Shown here: positions 6,339 to 11,724 of the stretch, piece after piece
Numbering within the stretch: the first letter of the stretch is position 1
Layout of the letters: each line of letters starts with the position of its first letter
Origin: Pseudomonadota bacterium
GTDB lineage: Bacteria; Pseudomonadota; Gammaproteobacteria; GRL18
Length of the DNA: 11,724 bases
Assembly (NCBI GenBank): GCA_030632745.1
Contig: DAOVUE010000006.1
Coordinates: 1-11,724, forward strand
Direction of reading: 5' to 3'
Made by a program: the position numbers and the translations under genes
The notes under the pieces: generated by a model
Databases searched by the model: none
Seen by the model: the letters and a program-made list of their open reading frames with translations, nothing else
What the model was told of the DNA's origin: nothing

Positions 6339-6974
6339 TTACCGTGTCCCAAACACAACTATAGTTTTTCCTTTGACATGAATTAAGTGTTGATGGGCAA
6401 GATTTTTTAACACCCGGCCAGCCATTTCACGTGAACAACTGACAATTTTGCCAATTTCCAGCCGTGTAATTTTAATCTGCATACCATCAGGATGGGTCAT
6501 TGCATCAGGTTCTTTTGCCAGATCCAGTAAAGTGTGAGCAATACGACCGGTAACATCCAGAAAGGCTAAATCGCTGACCTTTTGGCTGGTTTTGCGTAAA
6601 CGATCAGATATTTGGGTGGCTATTTCAAATAAAATAGCGGGTAATTCCTGACGCAGGCTATTAAACTTGGTATATGATATTTCAGCAATGACACAATCAG
6701 TTTTTGCCTTAACCCAGGCGCTTCGATTGGATGGTTGAGAAAACAATCCCATTTCGCCGAAAAAATCTCCGGCATTGAGATAATCAAGTACGATTTCATG
6801 ATCATCAAAATCTTCTAATAATACCGATACAGATCCTTTAACAACATAATATAGTGTGTCTGACTCAGCACCTGCCTGAATAATTGTTTTTTTAGCGGGA
6901 TACTTATGGGTATGACAATGGCTTAAAAAGCTTGTAATTGCAGGATTTTCTTCTATTAAGTGTACAATTGACAT
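6339..6974 (-). CDS. crp: cAMP receptor protein, global regulator
   Basis: The 211-residue protein follows E. coli CRP along its whole length. It has an N-terminal cyclic-nucleotide domain ([29 protein letters not shown]) with the cAMP contacts G73-E74 in FFGEMGLF, R84-S85 in NRSAWV, and T129-S130 in the long hinge helix. The C-terminal winged helix includes [16 protein letters not shown] and [17 protein letters not shown]. The recognition helix [12 protein letters not shown] keeps R182, E183 and R187, the three residues that read TGTGA-type sites in E. coli, so both ligand and target specificity should be classical. It is Crp/Vfr and not Fnr, since no N-terminal cysteine cluster is present. 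It is divergent from an OsmC-like gene, a conserved arrangement (crp-yhfA in E. coli). No good TGTGA-N6-TCACA site is visible in the shared spacer. Confidence 0.95.
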   Translation of the reverse strand: MSIVHLIEENPAITSFLSHCHTHKYPAKKTIIQAGAESDTLYYVVKGSVSVLLEDFDDHEIVLDYLNAGDFFGEMGLFSQPSNRSAWVKAKTDCVIAEISYTKFNSLRQELPAILFEIATQISDRLRKTSQKVSDLAFLDVTGRIAHTLLDLAKEPDAMTHPDGMQIKITRLEIGKIVSCSREMAGRVLKNLAHQHLIHVKGKTIVVFGTR

Positions 6975-7050
6975 TATATTCTATTTTCCCAGGATTAGTT
7001 ATTTAGTTTCTTTCGTAAGATAAGATGCTAAAGAGCTCTTTAATACACTA

Positions 7051-7066
7051 GAATAGCAGAATAGCA
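7051..7066 (-). promoter_or_regulatory. tandem 8-bp repeat with possible crp -10 elements
   Basis: GAATAGCA is repeated twice head to tail (7051-7058 and 7059-7066). On the minus strand each copy reads TGCTATTC, so both resemble an extended -10 (TGnTATTCT) for crp, about 75-85 bases before its ATG. No good -35 accompanies them, so the promoter call is weak; the repeat itself is certain. Confidence 0.35.
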
Positions 7067-7093
7067 GGAAAAATAAAATCTGATCTGTTTTTT

Positions 7094-7111
7094 AATGATA
7101 ATTTTATTATT
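7094..7111. promoter_or_regulatory. imperfect palindrome, possible operator
   Basis: AATGATAA-TT-TTATTATT is symmetric except for one base pair and lies 40-57 bases before the OsmC-like start. Its left half matches the Fur-box half-site, but the right half does not. In AT-rich DNA such symmetry is easily found by chance. Confidence 0.2.
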
Positions 7112-7150
7112 TTAAATAAACATAAGGTAAAAAAGATAAAGGTTAAATTA

Positions 7151-7570
7151 ATGCAAGCAAAAATAAAATGGGTTGAAGATATGATGTTTATGGGGCAGTC
7201 AGGCAGTGGACATGCTGTTGTAATGGATGGTCCGCCCGACTTAGGGGGTAAAAATATGGGTATCCGTCCTATGGAAATGATGTTAATGGGCCTGGGAGGA
7301 TGTACAGCGTTTGATGTTATGTTAATTTTGAAACGTTCCCGTCAGGGAGTAACAGATTGCGTGGCAGAACTCAATGCTGAACGTGCGGAAACTGATCCCA
7401 AAGTCTTTACTAAAATTCATATTCATTTTATTGTAACAGGCAGAGAATTAAAAGAAAAAATGGTTAAACGGGCAGTAGAATTATCAGCAACAAAATATTG
7501 CTCAGCTTCAATTATGCTCGCTCAAACTGTCGACATCACTCATGATTATGAAATAATTCAAATCCTGTAG
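7151..7570 (+). CDS. OsmC-family protein (YhfA-like)
   Basis: A 139-residue protein of the OsmC/Ohr fold, the size of the YhfA branch. The two redox cysteines are in place: C51 in GLGGCTAFDVM at the start of the central helix and C117 in KYCSASIML. RPMEMML supplies the Arg/Glu pair (R39, E42) that in Ohr/OsmC activates the peroxidatic cysteine. Established members reduce organic hydroperoxides; the YhfA branch next to crp is poorly characterised, so the substrate is open. AAAGG at 7138-7142 lies eight bases before the ATG. It is divergent from crp with a 176-bp AT-rich shared control region, and is followed at once by a perfect palindrome. Confidence 0.9.
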   Translation: MQAKIKWVEDMMFMGQSGSGHAVVMDGPPDLGGKNMGIRPMEMMLMGLGGCTAFDVMLILKRSRQGVTDCVAELNAERAETDPKVFTKIHIHFIVTGRELKEKMVKRAVELSATKYCSASIMLAQTVDITHDYEIIQIL

Positions 7571-7590
7571 AGACGTTGCATGCAACGTCT
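7571..7590. terminator. perfect 20-bp palindrome after the OsmC-like gene
   Basis: AGACGTTGCATGCAACGTCT is fully self-complementary and begins on the base after the TAG stop. TCATATTATT follows. It most likely forms the terminator hairpin between two convergent genes, though with a tight or melted loop and only a moderate T content after it. Confidence 0.6.
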
Positions 7591-7603
7591 TCATATTATT
7601 CTG

Positions 7604-7620
7604 GAAAACAGGACGTTTTC
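7604..7620. terminator. small hairpin at the end of the alcohol dehydrogenase gene
   Basis: GAAAAC and GTTTTC pair around AGGAC, touching the stop codon of the minus-strand dehydrogenase gene. Together with the palindrome at 7571-7590 it may give termination from both sides of this convergent junction. The stem is short and AT-rich. Confidence 0.3.
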
Positions 7621-8867
7621 TAGAAAAGTCTTGCCCGTATCAGTTGTTCCTTCTCAGCCTGAGTAAGAATAATAGGATTGGTTTGCATACTGCCGGGACT
7701 GATATTCTCAACCAGGCGTGGAATATCATTCTCCGTTACGCCATAAGCGGATAAGGGCTCCAGAGACATTATTCTGCTCCAGTTTGTGAGTAATGACAGT
7801 AACTGACCCCTGGCCTGTGTATCATCTAATTGATTGTTATTGCAGAGCAGGCGACCCAGATGAGCATAGCGTTGCAAACCCTGATTTTCAGGTTCACGTT
7901 CAAGCATAGCATGGATATTGATTTTTGTGGCTTCGGCAAGCACAGTACCACACGCCACACCATGTGGAATGGGGAAAAAAGCTCCTAAGGGTGATGCCAG
8001 TCCATGTACACTGCCCAGACCAACCTGAGCCAGAGTCATTCCTGAAATCAGAGCGGCATAAGCCATATTGGCTCGTGCCTGACTTATTCTTTGCACATCA
8101 GTCTCCATATCTGCCTGATACCAGGGTAATAGGCTGTCACGCAGCAACTCTATAGCACCCAGAGCTAATGCATCAGTAAATGGATTGGCTTTAGTGGACA
8201 GGTAGGATTCCATTAATTGAGTCAGGGCGTCCATACCATTGGCGGCAATTAAGGCTTTAGGGCAGCTTGCCAGTAAGTCGGGATCAATAATGGCATATTG
8301 AGGAATTAACTGCTCATCACGAAATGACTTTTTGAATCCCTGCTCTCCGATGCGGCTTAATACTGAATTCTTAGTGGCTTCGCTGCCGGTTCCTGCCGTT
8401 GTGGGTACTGCAATAAAGGCAATAGCCGGGCCGCTGTATTGTTTTCCTGCGCCGACACCTTCTAAATAATCCATAACAGAATGTCCGCCGGATAATAATC
8501 CGCTGACGGCTTTACCACTGTCAAGAGCACTGCCTCCGCCAATGGCAACGACACATTGTATTTTATTGGAGGAAAATTGCCTGACAGCTGTGTCAACAAA
8601 TTCAGGTGTGGGCTCACCGCTGATGATGGTATGAAACCATTGAATCTGCTTCTGTTCGAGTTGTAAAATTAAATCATTCCAATACTGGCTTTGGTAAAAA
8701 GACTGTCGGCCGGTAATCAATAAAACTGTGTGTCCGTATTGAGCTATTTTGTCTGCCAGACACTGAATACAACCGGGGCCGAATTCAATACGGGGAAATA
8801 AAGAGAGACTAAAAGAATATTGAGGCATGGGGTTTCTGCTTTTATTGAAATTGATCGGCTGGCGCAT
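7620..8867 (-). CDS. iron-type (group III) alcohol dehydrogenase
   Basis: NAD(P)-dependent dehydrogenase of the Fe-ADH family; substrate unknown. An N-terminal nucleotide domain carries AIGGGSALDSGKA (about 108-120) and PTTAGTGSEATKNSVL (about 155-170). The C-terminal helical metal domain follows. In FucO-type enzymes the metal is held by Asp, His, His, His in DALTH, VHGMAHPLG and PHG. Here the series reads D213-ALT-Q217, H288, S292 and H302: one metal ligand is Gln and the neighbouring second-shell His is Ser. The GMDALTQ pattern appears in a subgroup of the family, so the enzyme is probably active but may use another metal or be tuned differently. Length of 415 is slightly above the usual 380-400. 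The first ATG (8867) has no clear ribosome site and neither does M14, so the start is uncertain. It is a single gene, convergent with the OsmC-like gene. Confidence 0.88.
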   Translation of the reverse strand: MRQPINFNKSRNPMPQYSFSLSLFPRIEFGPGCIQCLADKIAQYGHTVLLITGRQSFYQSQYWNDLILQLEQKQIQWFHTIISGEPTPEFVDTAVRQFSSNKIQCVVAIGGGSALDSGKAVSGLLSGGHSVMDYLEGVGAGKQYSGPAIAFIAVPTTAGTGSEATKNSVLSRIGEQGFKKSFRDEQLIPQYAIIDPDLLASCPKALIAANGMDALTQLMESYLSTKANPFTDALALGAIELLRDSLLPWYQADMETDVQRISQARANMAYAALISGMTLAQVGLGSVHGLASPLGAFFPIPHGVACGTVLAEATKINIHAMLEREPENQGLQRYAHLGRLLCNNNQLDDTQARGQLLSLLTNWSRIMSLEPLSAYGVTENDIPRLVENISPGSMQTNPIILTQAEKEQLIRARLF

Positions 8868-8976
8868 TATTATATTAAGTCACTTATAATGTATTTTTGT
8901 TTCTACATATAATATTAAATATAACTTAAAAGAAGTATACTTAATAGTTCTGGAATAACAAATAAGCCATTAGCCA

Positions 8977-9046
8977 AACTTATAGTTATCCACCCTCTTA
9001 TTTGGGTAATATATTACCCAAATAAGAGGGTGGATAACTATAAGTT
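8977..9046. repeat. perfect 70-bp palindrome
   Basis: Two 35-base arms (8977-9011 and 9012-9046) are exact reverse complements with no spacer. The arms run from AACTTATAGTTATCC outside to GGGTAATA at the centre. As RNA or extruded DNA it gives a very stable stem. It ends eight bases before the GGAGGG ribosome site of the next gene and lies in its leader or promoter region. It has no T-run, no obvious target duplication and no second copy in the window. Confidence 0.95.
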
Positions 9047-9068
9047 CTTAAAGAGGAGGGATAGAGTT

Positions 9069-10007
9069 TTGAATATTTGTATCATTGGCGGTACTGGATT
9101 TGTCGGAACCCATCTGATTAATACTTTAGTCAGCCAGGGGCATTCAATTAAAGTTATAACCAGAAGACCTGAACGTCATCGACATTTAAAAACCTTACCG
9201 GCAGTTAAATTTTCAACTATTGATTTTTTCGGCAGTAAAATTCTGGAACGTCAGATTGATACCTATGATGTAGTGATTAATCTGGCTGGAATTTTGAATC
9301 CGTCAGGTCCGAATTCATTTGAGTTAGTGCATGAAAAAGTAGCGAGTCGAATTGCACAGGCCACACAGGCTGTAGGTACACCCAGACTATTGCACATGAG
9401 TGCTTTAAACGCTGATGAAACTGCCGCAAGCGAATACCTTCGCAGTAAAGGCAGAGCACAGAAAGCTGTACTGGCAACAGAAGGTCTAAATGTGACCAGC
9501 TTTTCACCGTCAGTTATTTTTGGTCCGCAGGATAGTTTTTTCAACCGCTTTTCACAACTGCTGAAAATAATGCCGGTGTTTTTCCCCCTGACCTGTGCCG
9601 GTACTCGTTTTGCTCCCATTTATGTGGGTGATGTTACAGATGCTTTCATCAACAGCATTGATAACCCGGATACCTATGGAAAAAATTATAATCTATGTGG
9701 ACCGCAGTCTTATAGTCTTAAAGAATTAGTTAAATACACGGCACAGCAAATCGATAGTCATAGTCTCATAGTGCCTTTGAATCAATTCTTTTCTAAACCT
9801 GTGGCGATGTTTATGGGACTCTTTCCAGGGGCCCCGATTACACTGGATAATTATTATAGTATGAAGCAGGATAGTGTTTGCTCAGCAGCTGTTGATGAGG
9901 AATTAAATATTGAACCGCATAGTATTGAGAGTATTGTTCCACAATATTTATCAGGCAGGGACTTTGCCGGTCAAATGGATGATTTAAGAAAAAAATCCCA
10001 ACGCTAA
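9069..10007 (+). CDS. NDUFA9-like NAD(P)-binding Rossmann protein (atypical SDR)
   Basis: Extended/atypical short-chain dehydrogenase of the type annotated as complex I NDUFA9 subunit family. The N-terminal Rossmann signature is IIGGTGFVG (residues 5-13), followed by VITRRPE, which would suit NADP. NLAGIL stands at the next strand (71-76), with HMSALNA (S111) and Y123-LRSK127 as the YxxxK pair. SPSVIFGPQDSFFNRF and the C-terminal substrate part (RFAPIYVGDVTDAF) follow. Length is 312, normal for the group. I chose the TTG at 9069 because GGAGGG at 9055-9060 is eight bases upstream and the protein then begins right at the first strand; the longer frame from GTG at 9030 would start inside the palindrome. 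Bacterial members are of uncertain function; membrane quinone or lipid-linked roles have been suggested. Rubrerythrin follows after 39 bp, so an operon is likely. Confidence 0.85.
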   Translation: MNICIIGGTGFVGTHLINTLVSQGHSIKVITRRPERHRHLKTLPAVKFSTIDFFGSKILERQIDTYDVVINLAGILNPSGPNSFELVHEKVASRIAQATQAVGTPRLLHMSALNADETAASEYLRSKGRAQKAVLATEGLNVTSFSPSVIFGPQDSFFNRFSQLLKIMPVFFPLTCAGTRFAPIYVGDVTDAFINSIDNPDTYGKNYNLCGPQSYSLKELVKYTAQQIDSHSLIVPLNQFFSKPVAMFMGLFPGAPITLDNYYSMKQDSVCSAAVDEELNIEPHSIESIVPQYLSGRDFAGQMDDLRKKSQR

Positions 10008-10046
10008 ATAGAAACTGAGTTTAAAAAAGCAGAAAAAAGGTGAAAA

Positions 10047-10625
10047 ATGTCAAACAGTATTAAGGGATCACAAACTGAAAAGAACTTATTAATTTCTTTT
10101 GCCGGTGAATCACAGGCGAGAAATCGATATACTTATTATGCAGGTATAGCTAAAAAAGAAGGCCTGGTACAGATTTCCGCTATATTTGAGGAAACTGCCA
10201 ATCAGGAAAAAGAACATGCGAAACGTTTTTTTAAATTTCTTGAAGGTGGAGATGTGCAAATTACTGAATCATTTCCTGCTGGAAAGTTAGGCACAACACT
10301 GGAAAATTTAAGAGAGGCGGCGGCTGGTGAGGAGCATGAATGGACAGAAATGTACCCCGGTTTTGCAAAAGTAGCCCGGGATGAAGGTTTTGAAGACGTC
10401 GCATCTGCATTTGACGCTATTTCTATAGCGGAAAAACAACATGGTAAGCGATATAAGGATCTAGCCGATAACCTTGAGGCGGGCAAAGTATTCAAAAGAA
10501 ATGGAAAAGTGGTCTGGCGCTGTCGAAATTGCGGTTATTTACATGAGTCCGATGTGGCTCCAGAACTTTGCCCCGCCTGTTTACATCCCCAGGCTCATTT
10601 TGAATTATTAGGTGAAAACTGGTAG
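10047..10625 (+). CDS. rbr: rubrerythrin
   Basis: Non-haem diiron protein that reduces hydrogen peroxide in the cytoplasm, taking electrons through a rubredoxin domain. The four-helix ferritin-like domain (about 1-140) shows the expected ligands: E21, E54 with H57, E95 and E98 in GEEHEWTEM, and E129 with H132 in AEKQHGKRY. The C-terminal rubredoxin-like domain has C159-RN-C162-GY and C175-PA-C178, an intact FeS4 site. Length of 192 is standard. AGG at 10038-10040 stands six bases before the ATG. It is 39 bp behind the NDUFA9-like gene and 77 bp before accA. It is common in anaerobes and microaerobes, so it hints at a low-oxygen lifestyle. I see nothing unusual in it. Confidence 0.95.
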   Translation: MSNSIKGSQTEKNLLISFAGESQARNRYTYYAGIAKKEGLVQISAIFEETANQEKEHAKRFFKFLEGGDVQITESFPAGKLGTTLENLREAAAGEEHEWTEMYPGFAKVARDEGFEDVASAFDAISIAEKQHGKRYKDLADNLEAGKVFKRNGKVVWRCRNCGYLHESDVAPELCPACLHPQAHFELLGENW

Positions 10626-10660
10626 CCGCAGACAGGCTCTATTCAAAGCAGCCTGAAAGT

Positions 10661-10668
10661 GTTATGCT
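10661..10668 (+). promoter_or_regulatory. weak candidate -10 for accA
   Basis: GTTATGCT gives a TATGCT hexamer (four of six matches) with an upstream TG at 10658-10662 only partly in register, about 35 bases before the accA ATG. No clear -35 is present, so accA may instead be read from the upstream operon. Confidence 0.25.
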
Positions 10669-10702
10669 GAAAACAATAATTAACTAATACAGTGCTCTAG
10701 AT

Positions 10703-11662
10703 ATGAATCCAAATTTTCTTGATTTTGAACAACCCATAGCGGAACTTGAAGCAAAAATTGAAGAGCTGCGTTATGTTGGAAAAGATACTGATCTCAACTT
10801 ATCTGAAGAAATAGCGACCTTACAGGATAAAAGTAAAAGCTTAACTGAATCTATTTTTAAGGACTTATCTTCCTGGCAAATTTCTCAGTTGGCTCGTCAT
10901 CCCTTACGCCCTTACAGTATGGATTACATCAATCTTATTTTTACTGATTTTGAAGAACTGCATGGCGACCGTGCTTATGCTGATGATTCTCCTATGGTGG
11001 GTGGTTTAGCCCGTCTTGACGGCATACCTGTTATGATTATAGGGCATCAGAAAGGTCGTGATACCGCTGAGAAAGTAAAACGTAATTTTGGTATGCCGCG
11101 TCCGGAAGGTTATCGTAAAGCTCTACGCTTAATGAAACTTGCTGAACGTTTTAAACTGCCCATTTTGACCTTCATTGATACACCGGGTGCTTATCCCGGG
11201 GTTGGCGCAGAGGAACGCGGTCAAAGTGAAGCGATTGCCCGCAACCTGATTGAAATGGCTGAATTAAAAGTACCTGTGATATGTACTGTGATAGGTGAAG
11301 GTGGCTCGGGCGGGGCATTAGCTATTGGTATTGGCGATCGAGTTAATATTCTACAATACAGTACCTATTCAGTTATTTCCCCGGAAGGCTGTGCGACGAT
11401 TCTGTGGAAAAGTGCAGAAAAAGCGTCTGATGCGGCTGAAGCAATGGGTATCACTTCTGATAGTCTAAAAGAAAAGGGTTTAGTTGATCAAATAATTGAA
11501 GAACCCGTTGGCGGTGCTCATAGAGATCATGAAGCAATGGCTGCGAATTTAAAAAAATCTCTGCTGAAAACTTTAAACGAATTAACTGAAATTCCAGTAG
11601 ATAATTTGTTAAATTCCCGCTACGAACGTTTAATGCAATGTGGAAATTTTACTGAAGCTTAA
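10703..11662 (+). CDS. accA: acetyl-CoA carboxylase, carboxyltransferase alpha subunit
   Basis: Transfers the carboxyl group from carboxybiotin to acetyl-CoA to make malonyl-CoA, working with AccD in an alpha2beta2 complex; this is the first step of fatty-acid synthesis. The 319-residue length equals E. coli AccA and the alignment is nearly gap-free: [19 protein letters not shown] at the start, [67 protein letters not shown], the oxyanion-hole loop [12 protein letters not shown] and [10 protein letters not shown]. All expected features are present. The ribosome site before the ATG is poor (AGTGCTCTAGAT), which may keep translation low. In many gammas accA is followed by tilS; here only the purine-rich end of the next leader is inside the window. 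Confidence 0.97.
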   Translation: MNPNFLDFEQPIAELEAKIEELRYVGKDTDLNLSEEIATLQDKSKSLTESIFKDLSSWQISQLARHPLRPYSMDYINLIFTDFEELHGDRAYADDSPMVGGLARLDGIPVMIIGHQKGRDTAEKVKRNFGMPRPEGYRKALRLMKLAERFKLPILTFIDTPGAYPGVGAEERGQSEAIARNLIEMAELKVPVICTVIGEGGSGGALAIGIGDRVNILQYSTYSVISPEGCATILWKSAEKASDAAEAMGITSDSLKEKGLVDQIIEEPVGGAHRDHEAMAANLKKSLLKTLNELTEIPVDNLLNSRYERLMQCGNFTEA

Positions 11663-11693
11663 ACCTAAATAAATCAGTTAAATCTACTGCGAA

Positions 11694-11712
11694 AGCCTAC
11701 CAAAAGTAGGCT
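11694..11712 (+). terminator. hairpin after accA
   Basis: AGCCTAC pairs perfectly with GTAGGCT around a CAAAA loop, 32 bases after the accA stop. No T-run follows, so it may be a weak terminator or an intercistronic hairpin. GAGGAGAA at 11717-11724 looks like the ribosome binding site of the next gene beyond the window. Confidence 0.5.
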
Positions 11713-11724
11713 CCCTGAGGAGAA

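Noticed and set aside
6975..7150. CRP binding site for autoregulation of crp
   Set aside because: I looked for TGTGA-N6-TCACA and near forms on both strands and found nothing better than chance.
7799..7810. ACTGACCCCT match to the REP core
   Set aside because: It lies inside the alcohol dehydrogenase reading frame, lacks the other half of the hairpin and is best explained by chance.
9263..9619. 118-codon minus-strand frame inside the NDUFA9-like gene
   Set aside because: It lies fully antisense to a well-supported gene, has no ribosome site and a composition that follows from the opposite strand.
1..11724. CRISPR array, prophage or defence island
   Set aside because: No regularly spaced direct repeats, phage structural genes or recognised defence proteins are visible.

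Overview
The window reads as chromosomal DNA of an AT-rich gammaproteobacterium. The AccA and Crp proteins are close to those of E. coli and Vibrio/Pseudomonas along their whole length. A crp gene sits back to back with an OsmC-like gene, as crp/yhfA do in E. coli and vfr/PA0653 in Pseudomonas. PEP carboxylase, an NDUFA9-like dehydrogenase, rubrerythrin and a tRNA-Val(UAC) complete the picture. A free-living or sulfur-/methane-niche gamma (Thiotrichales or Methylococcales type) would fit, but the genus cannot be fixed from this sequence.

Layout. 1-134 may hold the tail of a plus-strand gene cut by the window edge. 175-2967 (minus) is ppc. Between the ppc promoter and position 3847 lies a RAYT (REP-associated tyrosine transposase) unit: the transposase gene is bracketed by inverted copies of a 19-bp hairpin repeat, and the right copy supplies the stop codon. 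Directly behind it are two overlapping small genes, a ribbon-helix-helix protein and a coiled-coil protein of unknown role (3872-4356). tRNA-Val follows on the minus strand (4458-4534) with a recognisable promoter. Next is a small secreted Met- and Cys-containing protein (4734-5105), then about 465 bp without an intact gene (5106-5570). That gap holds a hairpin, a decayed reading frame, a degenerate REP-like motif and a MITE-like element with 33-bp terminal inverted repeats.

The second half is a redox and regulatory block. A DsbA-superfamily protein with an unusual CIWG site lies downstream of crp (both minus), and the OsmC-like gene diverges from crp. Convergent to it is an iron-type alcohol dehydrogenase with two substituted metal-site histidines (7620-8867, minus). 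A perfect 70-bp palindrome (8977-9046) lies between this gene and a plus-strand cluster: an NDUFA9-like NAD(P)-binding protein (best start TTG at 9069), rubrerythrin and accA. The window ends after accA in a small hairpin and a purine-rich GAGGAGAA that looks like the ribosome binding site of the next gene.

How the genes work together: ppc and accA are central carbon and fatty-acid housekeeping genes, Crp is the global cAMP-dependent regulator, and DsbA-like, OsmC-like and rubrerythrin proteins belong to thiol/peroxide chemistry. No defence system, CRISPR array or large novel operon is visible. The most unexplained items are the 70-bp palindrome, the small two-gene cassette behind the RAYT unit and the MITE-like element.
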